Source: Haliea sp. E1-2-M8
GTDB lineage: Bacteria; Pseudomonadota; Gammaproteobacteria; Pseudomonadales; Halieaceae
Length of the DNA stretch: 64,000 nt
Assembly: GCF_030649675.1 (NCBI RefSeq)
Contig: NZ_JAUTDR010000011.1
Location: 109,008-173,007, forward strand
Reading direction: 5' to 3'
The first letter of the stretch is position 1. Every line of letters starts with the position of its first letter. The translations under genes and the position numbers were made by a program. The notes beneath the pieces were generated by a model. The model was not told the DNA's origin. It made no database searches and was given only the letters and a program-made list of their open reading frames with translations. This document shows positions 1 to 10,698 of the stretch, one piece after another.

Positions 1-444
1 GCGCTCGACAACATCATCGGGACAGACCAGGCTGCCCAGGGGCGGCTGCAGGGCGAGGTGCGCCATCAGCGGCGCGGCATAGGCCCGGGGCTTGTTGGTG
101 GACACGCCCCAGCCGATACCGCGCTGCGCCAGCTCCGCCAGCAAGCCCTCAATACCGGGATAGGGGCGCGCGCTGCTGCCCAGCACTTCGCTGTACAGGT
201 CCAGCAGCCGCAGCCGCTGCGATTCAAAGGCCGGATCGGTTTCCACAGAGCCCAGAGCGAGGGTCACCAGGGCGCGGGCGCCGTTGGACACGCTGGCGCG
301 GATGCGCTCGGGCTCCAGCGGCGGCAGGTCGTATTCGGCGCGCAGTGCCTGCACCACCACCACGAACTCGCTGGCGGTGTCCACCAGGGTACCGTCGAGG
401 TCGAAGATGACCGCCCTGAGCGCGGCCGGGTCAGGGCGCTTCAT
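1..444 (-). CDS. mupP: HAD phosphatase, MupP/Gph type (partial, C-terminus outside window)
   Basis: Only the first 148 codons are in the window. The protein opens with HAD motif [11 protein letters not shown] (residues 14-23, nucleophile D15 and D17), and has HAD motif II near residues 114-119 (VSTNKP). The family is phosphoglycolate phosphatase-like. In Pseudomonas the homologue next to ubiG is MupP, an N-acetylmuramate 6-phosphate phosphatase of cell-wall recycling, so that role is favoured over true glycolate salvage on context alone. The start ATG (444-442) overlaps the ubiG stop codon (ATGA), which implies translational coupling in a minus-strand operon. The family is usually about 225 residues long, so roughly a third is missing to the left. 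Confidence 0.8.
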   Translation of the reverse strand, partial: MKRPDPAALRAVIFDLDGTLVDTASEFVVVVQALRAEYDLPPLEPERIRASVSNGARALVTLALGSVETDPAFESQRLRLLDLYSEVLGSSARPYPGIEGLLAELAQRGIGWGVSTNKPRAYAAPLMAHLALQPPLGSLVCPDDVVER

Positions 445-1157
445 GCCGCAGCCGGTTTGACGGCCCGCACCATGTAGTTCACCGAGACGTCCCGGGGGTG
501 CAGGCGGTATTGTTTGCTGAGAGGGTTGTAGACCAGGCCGGTCATTCCCTCCAGGCTCAGCCCCGCCGCCCGTATCCAGGCCGCCAGTTCCGAGGGCTTG
601 ATGAACTTGCTGTATTCGTGGGTGCCGGCGGGCAGCAGTTTCAGCACATACTCGGCGCCGACAATGGCGAAGGCGAACGCCTTGGGGTTGCGGTTGATGG
701 TGGAGAAGTACAGGGAGGCCCCCGGGGTTGCCAGCGCCGCACAGGCCGCGACCACCGCGGCGGGGTCGGGTACATGCTCCAGCATCTCCAGACAGCAGAC
801 CACGTCATAGTGGCCGGGTTGCTCCGCTGCCAGATCCTCCGCCGTGGTCTGGCGGTAGTCCACATCGACGCCGGATTCCAGCTGGTGAATACGCGCCACT
901 GCCAGCGGCGCTTCGCCCATGTCGATGCCGGTGACCCGGGCGCCGCGATGGGCCATGGACTCCGCCAGGATACCGCCGCCGCAGCCCACATCCACCAGGG
1001 TCTTGCCGGCCACTGGTGAATGCTCGTCGATGTAGTTGGCGCGGAGGGGGTTGATGTCATGCAGGGGTTTGAACTCGCTGTTGCGGTCCCACCAGCGCGA
1101 GGCCAGTGCTTCAAATTTGGCGATTTCCTTCGGGTCGACGTTCGCTTGTGCGGTCAT
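441..1157 (-). CDS. ubiG: Ubiquinone biosynthesis O-methyltransferase UbiG
   Basis: A 238-residue class I SAM-dependent methyltransferase, the usual length for UbiG. Motif I is VDVGCGGG (residues 55-62), followed by the acidic residue of motif II in VTGIDMG and by [11 protein letters not shown], both typical of UbiG. It catalyses both O-methylation steps of ubiquinone synthesis in the cytoplasm at the inner membrane. It sits between a MupP-type phosphatase and an amidohydrolase with 4-nt overlaps on both sides, so the three genes are probably one transcript. The same trio occurs in Pseudomonas. Confidence 0.95.
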   Translation of the reverse strand: MTAQANVDPKEIAKFEALASRWWDRNSEFKPLHDINPLRANYIDEHSPVAGKTLVDVGCGGGILAESMAHRGARVTGIDMGEAPLAVARIHQLESGVDVDYRQTTAEDLAAEQPGHYDVVCCLEMLEHVPDPAAVVAACAALATPGASLYFSTINRNPKAFAFAIVGAEYVLKLLPAGTHEYSKFIKPSELAAWIRAAGLSLEGMTGLVYNPLSKQYRLHPRDVSVNYMVRAVKPAAA

Positions 1158-2485
1158 GCGTGTGTTCCTGTAATCCGTTGTTGCCAGTGGCGGCCGCGTT
1201 GACCCAGGGCCTCCAGATCAAAACCTGTGAGTTGCCGGTCGCGCAGCCGCAACTCGCCGCCAATCCAGCTGTGGGTTACCTGGCTGCCGTTGCAGGCGTA
1301 GACGATTTGCGAGAGAGGGTTGTACAGAGGCTGGGTTTCCGGGCCGCTGAGGTCTACCGCGATCATGTCGGCGAGCTTGCCGGGCTCCAGACTGCCGATC
1401 TGCTCGTCCAGTCCCAGGGCGCGGGCGCCGCCCAGGGTCGCCATGGTTAGCGCCTGCGCGGCCGGCAGAGCGCTGGCATCGCCGGCGGTCAGCTTGGCCA
1501 GCAGTGCGGCGGTCTGCATTTCGCCGAACAGGTTGAGGTCGTTGTTGCTGGCAGCGCTGTCGGTACCCAGCGCGACATTGACCCCGGCGGCCAGCAGCTT
1601 GCTGACCGGGCAGCTGCCCGAGGCCAGCTTCATGTTGGACTGGGGGCAGTGCACCACGTGCGCGCCGGTCTCGGCGAGCAGGGCAATATCCTGGTCCCCG
1701 AGATCGGTCATGTGCACACACTGGGTGCGCGGTCCCAGCAGGCCCAAACGGTGCAGGGTGTCCAGCGGCCGCTCACCATTGGTTTCCACCGCCTGCAGCA
1801 CTTCGCCGCGAGTCTCGTGCAGGTGGATCTGCACCGGCACATCCAGCTCCGCCGCAAGCGTGGCGACCCGGGCCAGGGTGGACTGGCTGACGGTGTAGGG
1901 CGCGTGGGGGCCGAAGCCGAGGCTGACCAGCTTGCTGTGCTTGAGGGTGTCCCGCAGCGCCAGGCCCTTGTTGATGTACTCGTCCGCATCCCGCGCCCAG
2001 GGCGAGGGAAAGTCAAGGATGGGGAAAGTGATCTGGCAGCGCATGCCCCGGGCCTCTGCCACCCGGGCACAGGCCTCCGGGAAAAAGTACATGTCGGAGA
2101 AGGTGGTGGTGCCGGCCCGCAGCATCTCGGCGACAGCCAGCTCCACCCCGTCAGCGACGAAGGCATCGCTCACGTGCCTGCCTTCGGCGGGCCAGATGTG
2201 CTGCTCCAGCCAGGGCATCAGCGGCAGGTCGTCAGCGTAGCCCCGCAGCAGGCACATGGCCGCGTGGCCGTGGGCATTGACCAGGCCGGGCAGCAGCGCG
2301 TGGTCGGGCAGCTCGAATACTTCGCCGGCGACCAGGTGGGCGGTCTCTGGGCGCGGCAGGACGGCGGCGATGCGGCCGCTGCTGACCGCCAGGCTGTAGC
2401 CGGTGAGCACGGCGCCGGATGGCACAATGGGCAGGATCCAGCCCGGGTGGATGAGGGTGTCGACGGTGTCTGGTAGCGCGGTCAT
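1154..2485 (-). CDS. TRZ/ATZ-family amidohydrolase, methylthioadenosine/S-adenosylhomocysteine deaminase-like
   Basis: A 443-residue member of the metal-dependent amidohydrolase superfamily. Visible metal and active-site elements are the HxH at H72/H74 (NAHGHAAM), [20 protein letters not shown] and [14 protein letters not shown], all typical of the TRZ/ATZ-MtaD group. In Pseudomonas the gene in this position deaminates 5'-methylthioadenosine in purine and methionine salvage; that substrate is inferred from context, and SAH or another deoxyadenosine could also serve. Unlike Pseudomonas, no mtnA gene lies between it and gyrA. It is the first gene of the minus-strand operon and diverges from gyrA. 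Confidence 0.85.
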   Translation of the reverse strand: MTALPDTVDTLIHPGWILPIVPSGAVLTGYSLAVSSGRIAAVLPRPETAHLVAGEVFELPDHALLPGLVNAHGHAAMCLLRGYADDLPLMPWLEQHIWPAEGRHVSDAFVADGVELAVAEMLRAGTTTFSDMYFFPEACARVAEARGMRCQITFPILDFPSPWARDADEYINKGLALRDTLKHSKLVSLGFGPHAPYTVSQSTLARVATLAAELDVPVQIHLHETRGEVLQAVETNGERPLDTLHRLGLLGPRTQCVHMTDLGDQDIALLAETGAHVVHCPQSNMKLASGSCPVSKLLAAGVNVALGTDSAASNNDLNLFGEMQTAALLAKLTAGDASALPAAQALTMATLGGARALGLDEQIGSLEPGKLADMIAVDLSGPETQPLYNPLSQIVYACNGSQVTHSWIGGELRLRDRQLTGFDLEALGQRGRHWQQRITGTHA

Positions 2486-2645
2486 GAAGCCTCGGCCCGG
2501 GGTAATCGTGAACGCTGTCGGCGCGCTTCAGGCAGGTTCTGGCCGCCGCAACTTGCGAGCTGGCAAGTATAACCGGAAATCCCCGATCACTGCCCGAACG
2601 GCGGCCAAAATCTGCAAAAACATGGCGGCAGCCGGGCTTCTCCCG

Positions 2646-2651
2646 TATAAT
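2646..2651 (+). promoter_or_regulatory. Candidate -10 box for gyrA
   Basis: TATAAT lies in the divergent gap between the amidohydrolase and gyrA, about 120 bases before the gyrA start. No convincing -35 hexamer is seen at 16-18 bases upstream, so this is only a candidate. The rest of the 285-base gap shows no gene. Confidence 0.3.
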
Positions 2652-2770
2652 TCCGGGTTTGTGCCGGGGCCGGCTGAGGCCTGTGTCCGGCCGCCGGGCA
2701 GCCGCCCGGAGCCGTTCCGTGCAGCGCATCAGGAACGCTCATCGCAGGTAATTTAAGGAAGCTGTAGTAC

Positions 2771-5338
2771 ATGGGTGAATTAGCCAAGGAAATTCTTCCC
2801 GTCAACATTGAGGACGAGCTCAAGCAGTCCTACCTCGATTACGCCATGAGCGTGATTGTGGGGCGCGCCCTCCCGGACGTGCGCGATGGCCTCAAGCCGG
2901 TGCACCGGCGCGTGTTGTTTGCGATGAACGAGCTCAACAACGACTGGAACAAGGGCTACAAGAAGTCTGCCCGCATCGTCGGTGACGTGATCGGTAAGTA
3001 CCACCCCCATGGTGACTCGGCGGTCTACGACACGATTGTGCGCATGGCCCAGTCCTTTTCCATGCGTTACATGCTGGTGGACGGCCAGGGTAACTTCGGC
3101 TCCGTCGACGGCGACTCCGCGGCTGCCATGCGGTACACCGAAATCCGCATGCGCAAGATTTCCCACGCCATCCTCGCGGACCTGGACAAGGAAACCGTCG
3201 ACTTTGTCGACAATTACGACGGTACCGAGCGGATCCCGGCGGTCATGCCCACCCGGGTGCCCAACCTGCTGATCAACGGGTCCTCCGGGATCGCGGTCGG
3301 CATGGCCACCAACATTCCCCCGCACAACCTGCGCGAAGTGGTCAGCGGCTGCCTGGCTCTGATGGGCAATCCGGATATGACTGTCGATGAGCTCATGGAC
3401 CACATTCCGGGTCCGGATTTCCCTACCGGCGCCACCATCAATGGTCGCGCGGGCATCATCCAGGCTTACCGCACGGGTCGCGGCCGCATCTATGTGCGGG
3501 CCAAGGCCGAGGTGATCCGCGAGGAGAACAAGGGCCGCGACGTGATCATCATTCACGAGCTACCCTACCAGCTGAACAAGGCGCGCCTGATCGAGCGTAT
3601 TGCCGAGTTGGTGAAGGAAAAGAAGATCGAGGGCATTTCCGAGCTGCGCGACGAGTCCGACAAGGACGGCATGCGGGTCGTTATCGAATTGCGCCGCGGC
3701 GAGATCGGCGACGTGGTCCTCAACAACCTCTATGCCCAGACCCAGCTGCAGGCGGTATTCGGCATCAACATGGTGGCCCTGGTCGACGGCCAGCCCAAGC
3801 TGCTGAATCTGAAGCAGATCCTGGAGGCCTTTATCCGCCACCGCCGCGAGGTGGTAACCCGGCGTACAGTCTACCTGCTGCGCAAGGCCCGCGAGCGCGG
3901 CCACCTGCTGGAAGGCCTGGCGGTGGCGCTGGCCAATATCGACTCGATCATCGAGCTGATCAAGGCCTCCCCCAGTTCCTCCGAAGCGAAAGAGGGTCTG
4001 ATTGCCCGCTCCTGGTCGCCGGGGGAAGTGACCGCCATGCTGCAGCGTGCGGGCGACGACGCCTGCCGCCCGGATGAACTGGAGCCCCGCTACGGGCTGC
4101 ACGACGGCCAGTACTTCCTGTCCCCGGCCCAGGCCCAGGCCATTCTCGATCTGCGCCTGCACCGCCTGACCGGCCTCGAGCATGAAAAACTGCTCGCTGA
4201 ATACGATGAAAAACTGCGCGAAATCGCCGATTACCTGGAAATCCTGGGCGATCCGGACCGCCTCAAGCTGGTGATCCGGGAAGAGCTGGAAGCGATCGTC
4301 ACCGAATTTGGCGATGACCGCCTGACCGTAATCAGTGCGTCCCAGCACGACCTTACAGTGGAAGACCTGATCACCGAGGAAGACCGGGTGGTCACCATCT
4401 CCCACGGTGGTTACGCCAAGACCCAGCCCCTGTCCGACTATCAGGCCCAGCGCCGTGGCGGCACCGGGCGCACCGCCACTGCGGTGAAGGACGAGGACTT
4501 CGTCGAGCACCTGCTGATCGCCAGCACCCACGCCACCATTCTCTGCTTCACCAACTTGGGCAAGGTGTACTGGTTGAAGGTTTACCAGATTCCCCTGGCG
4601 GGGCGTAATTCCCGCGGCCGGCCCATGGTCAACTTGCTGCCGCTGGAAAACGGCGAACGCGTCACCTCCATCCTGCAGGTAAACGAATATACCGAAGGCT
4701 GGTACATCTTCATGGCCACCGCCAGCGGCACGGTGAAGAAGACCGCGCTGACCGCCTTCTCCCGCCAGCGCAGCGTCGGCCTGCGGGCCCTGGCGCTCGA
4801 TGAGGGCGACGTGCTTATCGGCACCGCCATTACCGACGGCACCTGCGATGTCATGCTGTTTTCCAGCGAGGGCAAGGCGGTGCGGTTCCGCGAGGAAGAT
4901 ATACGTGACTTGTCACGTACCGCCCGCGGCGTGCGTGGCATCCGCCTGGGCGCGGGCCACCAGCTGATCTCCATCATTGTTCCTCGCGAGGGCGGCCGCA
5001 TCCTCACTGTAAGCGAAAACGGCTACGGCAAGCGCACCGAAGCGGCGGAATTCCCGACCAAGGGCCGTGGCAACAAGGGCGTCATCGCCATGTCTACCAG
5101 CGCCCGGAACGGTCGCCTGGTGGGCGCCGTGCAGGTGTTTGACGGCGACGAGCTGATGCTGATTTCCAACCAGGGCACCCTGGTCCGCACCCGGGCTGAA
5201 GAGGTGTCCCTGCTGGGCCGGAACACCCAGGGTGTGCGCGTGATCCGCACCCGGCCGGATGAGTTCCTGGTCAGCTGCGAACGTATCGACGAGCCGGAAA
5301 TCGAAGTTATTGAAGGGGCTGAAGACGTCCCGGAATGA
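2771..5338 (+). CDS. gyrA: DNA gyrase subunit A
   Basis: An 855-residue type IIA topoisomerase A subunit (E. coli GyrA is 875). The N-terminal breakage-reunion domain has the catalytic tyrosine at Y122 in RYTEIR. The quinolone-resistance region keeps the susceptible residues S83 and D87 (GDSAVYDT), with the same numbering as E. coli. The GyrA box opening the C-terminal DNA-wrapping beta-pinwheel reads QRRGGTGR instead of the usual QRRGGKG, a mild variant. With GyrB it introduces negative supercoils. The TAC/AAGGAAG stretch just upstream supplies the ribosome binding site. serC follows 39 bases downstream and may be cotranscribed. Confidence 0.98.
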   Translation: MGELAKEILPVNIEDELKQSYLDYAMSVIVGRALPDVRDGLKPVHRRVLFAMNELNNDWNKGYKKSARIVGDVIGKYHPHGDSAVYDTIVRMAQSFSMRYMLVDGQGNFGSVDGDSAAAMRYTEIRMRKISHAILADLDKETVDFVDNYDGTERIPAVMPTRVPNLLINGSSGIAVGMATNIPPHNLREVVSGCLALMGNPDMTVDELMDHIPGPDFPTGATINGRAGIIQAYRTGRGRIYVRAKAEVIREENKGRDVIIIHELPYQLNKARLIERIAELVKEKKIEGISELRDESDKDGMRVVIELRRGEIGDVVLNNLYAQTQLQAVFGINMVALVDGQPKLLNLKQILEAFIRHRREVVTRRTVYLLRKARERGHLLEGLAVALANIDSIIELIKASPSSSEAKEGLIARSWSPGEVTAMLQRAGDDACRPDELEPRYGLHDGQYFLSPAQAQAILDLRLHRLTGLEHEKLLAEYDEKLREIADYLEILGDPDRLKLVIREELEAIVTEFGDDRLTVISASQHDLTVEDLITEEDRVVTISHGGYAKTQPLSDYQAQRRGGTGRTATAVKDEDFVEHLLIASTHATILCFTNLGKVYWLKVYQIPLAGRNSRGRPMVNLLPLENGERVTSILQVNEYTEGWYIFMATASGTVKKTALTAFSRQRSVGLRALALDEGDVLIGTAITDGTCDVMLFSSEGKAVRFREEDIRDLSRTARGVRGIRLGAGHQLISIIVPREGGRILTVSENGYGKRTEAAEFPTKGRGNKGVIAMSTSARNGRLVGAVQVFDGDELMLISNQGTLVRTRAEEVSLLGRNTQGVRVIRTRPDEFLVSCERIDEPEIEVIEGAEDVPE

Positions 5339-5377
5339 TGCGTCCAGCACTCCCGCCAACCTGAGGAAAGACCCGCA

Positions 5378-6457
5378 ATGACGCGTTTGTACAACTTTTG
5401 CGCCGGCCCGGCAGCCCTGCCGGAGCCGGTGCTGGAAACCGCCCGCAACGACATGCTGGACTGGCATGGTCGCGGCCTGTCGGTGATGGAGATGAGCCAT
5501 CGCAGCAAGGAGTTTGTCGGCATCGCCGGACACGCCGAGACCACCCTGCGTGAGCTGCTGGCCATCCCCGATGACTACGCGGTTCTGTTTTTACAGGGCG
5601 GCGCCAGCACCCAGTTTGCCGCGGTGCCGCTGAATCTGCTGCCGGAGGGCGGTTCTGCCGACTATATCAATACCGGGCAGTGGTCGAAGAAGGCGATAGC
5701 CGAGGGGAAACGTTACGGCGCGGCCAATGTTGCCGCCAGCGCCGAGGACACCAACTTCAGCACCATTCCCGCCCGCGACAGCTGGCAGCTGTCCGCCGAC
5801 GCTGCCTATCTGCACTACACTCCCAACGAAACCATAGGCGGGGTCGAGTTCCACTGGGTGCCCGAGGTGTCGGCGCCGCTGGTGGCAGACATGTCCTCCA
5901 CCATTCTGTCGCGGCCGCTGGATGTCTCCCGTTTCGGTGTCATCTACGCCGGCGCGCAGAAAAACATTGGTCCCGCGGGCCTCACCCTGGTGATCGTGCA
6001 CCGCGAACTGTTGGGACGGTCGCGCCCGGGTTGCCCGGTGATGCTGGACTGGAAAACCGCCGCCGACAACGATTCCATGTACAACACGCCGCCCACTTTT
6101 GCCCTGTACCTGGCTGGTCTGGTGTTTGCCTGGCTCAAGGATCTTGGGGGTCTCGAGGCCATGGCTGAACTCAACCGGCGCAAGGCGGAGAAGCTGTACG
6201 CAACCATAGACAGCAGCGCCTTCTACGCCAACCCGGTGGAGTTGCCCAGCCGCTCACTGATGAACGTACCCTTTACCCTGGCGGACCCTGCCCTGGACAA
6301 GGTCTTTCAGCAGGATGCAGAAGCCGCCGGCCTGCTGAATCTGGGCGGTCACCGCTCGGTGGGCGGAATGCGCGCCAGCCTCTACAATGCGGTGCCGGAG
6401 GCGGCAGTGGATGCGCTGATCGCCTTCATGCTGGATTTTGAGCAGCGCAAGGGCTGA
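5378..6457 (+). CDS. serC: Phosphoserine aminotransferase
   Basis: A 359-residue class V PLP aminotransferase. The PLP lysine is K195 in AGAQKNIGPAG, and the N-terminal NFCAGPAALPEPVL is typical of SerC. It converts 3-phosphohydroxypyruvate to phosphoserine (serine pathway) and acts in pyridoxal phosphate synthesis. The start is preceded by TGAGGAAAG. It lies in the conserved gyrA-serC-pheA order of pseudomonads, with pheA 16 bases downstream. Confidence 0.97.
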   Translation: MTRLYNFCAGPAALPEPVLETARNDMLDWHGRGLSVMEMSHRSKEFVGIAGHAETTLRELLAIPDDYAVLFLQGGASTQFAAVPLNLLPEGGSADYINTGQWSKKAIAEGKRYGAANVAASAEDTNFSTIPARDSWQLSADAAYLHYTPNETIGGVEFHWVPEVSAPLVADMSSTILSRPLDVSRFGVIYAGAQKNIGPAGLTLVIVHRELLGRSRPGCPVMLDWKTAADNDSMYNTPPTFALYLAGLVFAWLKDLGGLEAMAELNRRKAEKLYATIDSSAFYANPVELPSRSLMNVPFTLADPALDKVFQQDAEAAGLLNLGGHRSVGGMRASLYNAVPEAAVDALIAFMLDFEQRKG

Positions 6458-6473
6458 GGCGGCAGGCAGGTTG

Positions 6474-7592
6474 ATGGCAGATATCAGGGATCTCGACCAG
6501 GTCAGGGCGGACATCGACGCCATAGACCGGGAAATCCAGGCGCTGATCCAGCGTCGCGCCGGCTGTGCCCAGCGCGTTGCCGAGATCAAGCTGGCTGAGG
6601 TTCTGGCGGCGCAGGAAAAGGGGGAGCCGGCGGCCGAGGTGGTCTTTTACCGGCCAGAGCGGGAAGCCCAGATTCTGCAGCAGATCATCGACCGCAATGA
6701 AGGCCCACTGGTCGGCTCCGCGGTGGCGCACATCTTTCGCGAGGTCATGTCCGCCTGCCTGGCGCTGGAGCGTCCGCTGCAGGTGGCCTACCTCGGCCCC
6801 GAGGGTACCTTTACCCAGGCCGCGACGCTGAAGCATTTCGGCCATGCCGCTATCTGCGTGCCCCAGAATACCATCGATGGCGTGTTCGCCCAGGTTGAGT
6901 CCGGGGAATGCAACTATGGCGTGGTGCCGGTGGAGAACTCCACCGAGGGCATGGTCAGCCATACCCTGGACAATTTCATGGACTCGCCGCTGAAGATTTC
7001 CGGCGAGGTGGAGATGCGTATCGTCCACCACCTGCTGGCGGCCCCCGGCATCGGTGAGGAATCCATCACCCGTATCTGCGCCCACCAGCAGGCGCTGGCC
7101 CAGTGCCGCAACTGGCTGGACAGCCACTGGCCCAAAGTCGAGCGCGAAGCGGTCAGCAGCAACGGCGAAGCCGCGCGGCTGGCGGCGACCACCCCCGGAG
7201 TTGCTGCGGTGGCGGGGGACATGGCGGCGGAGCTGTACCAGTTGGAGAAGCTCGCCGAGCATATCGAGGACTACCCCGACAACACCACCCGCTTTCTGGT
7301 GGTGGGGCGCGAAGAGGTGCCGCCCAGCGGCCGCGACAAGACCTCCCTGATAGTCTCCAGCCGCAACAAGCCCGGCGCCCTGTTTACCCTGCTGGACCCC
7401 TTCCGCCGCGCCGGTGTCAGCCTGACCCGCATCGACACCCGGCCTTCGCGTACAGAGAAGTGGGCCTACGTCTTTTTCATTGAATTCGAAGGGCATATGC
7501 AGGACGAGGCCATCCGCGGCATCGTGGCCGACCTGGAAGAGCAATCCATACTGCTGAAACCGCTCGGGTCCTACCCTCGGGCAGTGCTCTAG
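6474..7592 (+). CDS. pheA: Bifunctional chorismate mutase / prephenate dehydratase (P-protein)
   Basis: The ATG at 6474 (MADIRDLDQ) follows GGCAGGCAGG and gives 372 residues; an in-frame start at 6438 lies inside serC and is less likely. Residues about 5-95 form the AroQ-type chorismate mutase. From about 103 the prephenate dehydratase begins (YLGPEGTFTQAA, then VPVENSTEG and the catalytic TTRF). The ACT domain near 290-365 (GALFTLLDPF, then TRPSR in place of ESRP) should bind phenylalanine for feedback control. It makes phenylpyruvate from chorismate. hisC2, which separates pheA and tyrA in Pseudomonas aeruginosa, is absent here. Confidence 0.96.
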   Translation: MADIRDLDQVRADIDAIDREIQALIQRRAGCAQRVAEIKLAEVLAAQEKGEPAAEVVFYRPEREAQILQQIIDRNEGPLVGSAVAHIFREVMSACLALERPLQVAYLGPEGTFTQAATLKHFGHAAICVPQNTIDGVFAQVESGECNYGVVPVENSTEGMVSHTLDNFMDSPLKISGEVEMRIVHHLLAAPGIGEESITRICAHQQALAQCRNWLDSHWPKVEREAVSSNGEAARLAATTPGVAAVAGDMAAELYQLEKLAEHIEDYPDNTTRFLVVGREEVPPSGRDKTSLIVSSRNKPGALFTLLDPFRRAGVSLTRIDTRPSRTEKWAYVFFIEFEGHMQDEAIRGIVADLEEQSILLKPLGSYPRAVL

Positions 7593-7594
7593 CC

Positions 7595-8521
7595 GTGGCT
7601 GAGTCAGTGTCTGAGCGCGACACCAGCAGCCCCACCGTGGTCGTGCTGGGGCTGGGGCTGATCGGCGGCTCGCTGGCCGCGGCCCTGCGCGGCAACGGGT
7701 TCTGCCGGCGCTGCATCGGCTGGGGCCATCGCGAGGCCTCACTGCAGCGCGGTGTGGAGCTGGGTATTATCGACAGTTACACTCTGGACCTCGAAGCGGC
7801 GGTTGACGCCGCCGATATTCTGGTCATCGCCACGCCGACCCTGGTGGCGGCGCAGATGCTGGAGCGTATCCTGCCGCGCCTGCAGGACCGTGCCCAACCG
7901 CCGGTCATCACCGATGTGGCCAGCGTCAAGGGCAACCTGCAGCGCACCGCCGAAGCCGTGTGGGGCGGAATGCCGCCGCGGCTGGTGTTGGGCCATCCCA
8001 TTGCAGGGTCCGAGCGCAGCGGGGTGGACGCGGCCGACGCCGGCCTGTTTCTGAACCACCGGGTCATCCTGACGCCGGTGCCGGGCAACGATGCCTCGGC
8101 CGTGGAACTGGTGCGCGCCATGTGGGCCAGCACCGGCGCCGAGGTCATCGATATGGGGGTGGCGGAACACGATCGCGTACTGGCGGCGACCAGCCACCTG
8201 CCCCACGTCCTCGCCTATGCCCTGGTGGATGCGCTGGCCCAAAGCGCTGCCAGCGCTGACATTTTCCGCTTTGCCGCCGGCGGCTTTCGCGACTTCACCC
8301 GCATTGCCTCCAGTGACCCGGTCATGTGGCGGGACATCGCCATTGCCAACCGGCCGGCACTGCTGCAGGCTATCGACCTGTTCAGCGACCATCTGCTGGA
8401 ATTGCGCGCCGCCATTGACCAGCAGCAGTCGGATGCGTTGCTGGAGACTTTCAGCCGGGCCAAGGGTGCTCGCGATGCCTTTGCCGCACAGCTTGCCGCC
8501 CGCGGCCAGCGCCCCGCCTGA
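7595..8521 (+). CDS. tyrA: Prephenate (or arogenate) dehydrogenase
   Basis: A 308-residue NAD(P)-dependent dehydrogenase starting at a GTG two bases after the pheA stop. The Rossmann motif is VLGLGLIGGSLA (residues 17-28), and the later GHPIAGSERSG and ATSHLPHVLAYAL are typical of TyrA. It carries out oxidative decarboxylation toward tyrosine. In Pseudomonas aeruginosa this domain is fused to AroA; here the two are separate genes 31 bases apart, which may be the state before fusion or a split. Confidence 0.93.
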   Translation: MAESVSERDTSSPTVVVLGLGLIGGSLAAALRGNGFCRRCIGWGHREASLQRGVELGIIDSYTLDLEAAVDAADILVIATPTLVAAQMLERILPRLQDRAQPPVITDVASVKGNLQRTAEAVWGGMPPRLVLGHPIAGSERSGVDAADAGLFLNHRVILTPVPGNDASAVELVRAMWASTGAEVIDMGVAEHDRVLAATSHLPHVLAYALVDALAQSAASADIFRFAAGGFRDFTRIASSDPVMWRDIAIANRPALLQAIDLFSDHLLELRAAIDQQQSDALLETFSRAKGARDAFAAQLAARGQRPA

Positions 8522-8552
8522 ACCCCACCAACCCCGAGAGTAGAGACCAGCC

Positions 8553-9857
8553 ATGGAATTCCAGTTACTGCCCGGCGGTGTCATCAGCGGCGAAGCGCGG
8601 GTACCCGGGGACAAATCCATTTCTCACCGCTCCATCATGCTCGGTGCTATCGCCGAGGGCACTACCCGAATCAATGGTTTCCTCGAAGGGGAGGATGCGC
8701 TGGCAACCGTGGCGGCATTGCGCGCCCTGGGCGTAGCGATCGAGGGTCCCGACGATGGTGAAGTGGCCGTCCACGGCGTCGGCCTGCACGGTCTGCGGGC
8801 GCCTGCGGGCCCGCTGGACATGGGCAACTCCGGCACCAGCATGCGACTCCTTGCGGGTCTGTTGGCGGGCCAGGTTTTCGACAGCGAGCTGACCGGCGAC
8901 GTCTCCCTGTGCAAGCGGCCGATGGGCCGGGTGATGGGGCCGCTGCAGCAGATGGGCGCCAGTATCGAAGGTTCGGCCGACGGGACACCGCCGCTGCGGG
9001 TTCACGGTGGCCGGGCCCTGCACGGCATTCACTACGACCTGCCCATGGCCAGCGCCCAGGTGAAATCCTGCGTCCTGCTGGCGGGACTGTATGCCGAGGG
9101 CAGAACCTCGGTGACCGAGCCGGCGCCCACCCGCGACCACACCGAGCGCATGCTGCGAGGCTTCGGCTATCATGTGGGTAACGAAAACGGCGTGATCAGC
9201 CTGGAGGGCGGCGGCCGCCTGTTGGCAACGGAAATTGATGTGCCAGCCGACATTTCCTCGGCGGCCTTTTTTCTGGTGGCGGCCAGCATCGCTCCGGGCT
9301 CGGACCTCCTGCTGTTGCATGTCGGCGTCAATCCTACCCGTACCGGGGTCATCAACATCCTGCGACTGATGGGCGCCGACATTACCCTGAAAAACCAGCG
9401 GGAGGTGGGCGGGGAACCGGTCGCGGACATCCATGTGCGCCATGCACCGCTTGCGGGCATCGAGATCCCCCGCGACCAGGTGCCGCTGGCCATCGACGAG
9501 TTTCCGGCCCTGTTTATCGCCGCGGCCTGCGCCAGCGGGCGCACTGTCCTGCGCGGTGCCGAGGAGTTGCGGGTCAAGGAGAGCGACCGCATCGCCGCCA
9601 TGGCCGCGGGGCTGTCTATCCTGGGTGTGCCCAACGAGGTGCTGGAGGACGGGATCATCATTGACGGCGGTGGCCTGGGGGGCGGAGTCATCCACACTTG
9701 CCACGACCACCGGATTGCCATGTCCTTCGCCATAGCAGCCCTGCGCGCGAGCGCGGAGATACGGATCCTCGATTGCGACCCGGTCGCTACCTCCTTTCCC
9801 GGTTTCGATGCCCTGGCCCGGGGACTGGGCCTGCAGATCATGGCCCGGGTCGACTGA
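8553..9857 (+). CDS. aroA: 3-phosphoshikimate 1-carboxyvinyltransferase (EPSP synthase)
   Basis: A 434-residue EPSP synthase of the shikimate pathway. GDKSISHRSIML near residues 19-30 binds shikimate phosphate and PEP, and GNSGTSMRLLAGLLAG near residues 91-106 has the GNSGTSMRLL form seen in class II, less glyphosate-sensitive enzymes, rather than GNAGTAMRPL. LRVKESDRI and the C-terminal CHDHRIAMSFA are also present. The stop codon overlaps the cmk start (TGATG), so the two are translationally coupled. Sensitivity to glyphosate is not shown by sequence alone. Confidence 0.96.
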   Translation: MEFQLLPGGVISGEARVPGDKSISHRSIMLGAIAEGTTRINGFLEGEDALATVAALRALGVAIEGPDDGEVAVHGVGLHGLRAPAGPLDMGNSGTSMRLLAGLLAGQVFDSELTGDVSLCKRPMGRVMGPLQQMGASIEGSADGTPPLRVHGGRALHGIHYDLPMASAQVKSCVLLAGLYAEGRTSVTEPAPTRDHTERMLRGFGYHVGNENGVISLEGGGRLLATEIDVPADISSAAFFLVAASIAPGSDLLLLHVGVNPTRTGVINILRLMGADITLKNQREVGGEPVADIHVRHAPLAGIEIPRDQVPLAIDEFPALFIAAACASGRTVLRGAEELRVKESDRIAAMAAGLSILGVPNEVLEDGIIIDGGGLGGGVIHTCHDHRIAMSFAIAALRASAEIRILDCDPVATSFPGFDALARGLGLQIMARVD

Positions 9858-10537
9858 TGTCGAAGGTGTCGGTAATCACGGTAGATGGCCCCAGCGGCGC
9901 CGGTAAGGGCACCCTCAGCCACCTGTTGGCGGATACCCTGGACTGGCATTTCCTCGACAGCGGCGCCCTGTACCGCGTCACCGGCCAGGCCTGCGTGATG
10001 GAAGGAGTGTCCTGGGAGGATGCGCCGGCGGTGGCGGAAGTGGCCCGCCACCTGCAGGTCGAATTTTTCACCGACGCCAACGGCGAGGTGCGGGTGGTGT
10101 ATAAAGGCACCGATGTCAGCCGTGAGATCCGCACCGAAGAGGGCGGTCGCGGGGCTTCCACGGTTGCCGCCATTCCCGCGGTGCGGGAGGCCCTGCTGCA
10201 GCGTCAGCGCGAGTTCCTGCAGCCGCCGGGCCTGGTCGCCGACGGTCGCGACATGGGTACGGTGGTGTTTCCCGACGCCCCGCTGAAAATCTTCCTCACC
10301 GCCAGCAGCGAGGAGCGCGCACAGCGCCGTTATCGACAGTTGCTCGAAAAGGGAGAAAATGTTAGTCTCCCGCGCCTTCTTGAGGACATCGAGGAGCGAG
10401 ATGCGCGCGACAGCAGCCGCTCCGTTTCCCCGCTGGTCCCCGCTGAAGACGCCTTTGTCATTGACAGCAGTCATATGCCTATTGTCGATGTGTTTGCCGC
10501 AGTGATGGCAGCGGCGCGTGAGAAAGGCCTGGCCTGA
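9857..10537 (+). CDS. cmk: Cytidylate kinase
   Basis: A 226-residue CMP/dCMP kinase. The start is the ATG at 9857 overlapping the aroA stop; the longer in-frame opening at 9698 lies within aroA. The P-loop is GPSGAGKGT (residues 11-19). DSGALYRV and ADGRDMGTVVFPDA are the NMP-binding signatures. It phosphorylates CMP and dCMP for nucleotide recycling. Its position between aroA and rpsA is conserved across gammaproteobacteria. Confidence 0.96.
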   Translation: MSKVSVITVDGPSGAGKGTLSHLLADTLDWHFLDSGALYRVTGQACVMEGVSWEDAPAVAEVARHLQVEFFTDANGEVRVVYKGTDVSREIRTEEGGRGASTVAAIPAVREALLQRQREFLQPPGLVADGRDMGTVVFPDAPLKIFLTASSEERAQRRYRQLLEKGENVSLPRLLEDIEERDARDSSRSVSPLVPAEDAFVIDSSHMPIVDVFAAVMAAAREKGLA

Positions 10538-10698
10538 ACTCACCCGCTGACGCTCGCTGGGTTACAATGGTGTGGCAGGTACTGTTCCTGGCGCCGGTTC
10601 CAGAAGTGGCGCAGGAGTGGTTTAACTGGATGACCCGTGCCAGCTGGAGGCGCGGCAAGGCGGATACCCGCCGTAATCTCACTGACAGGTAATGTGTA

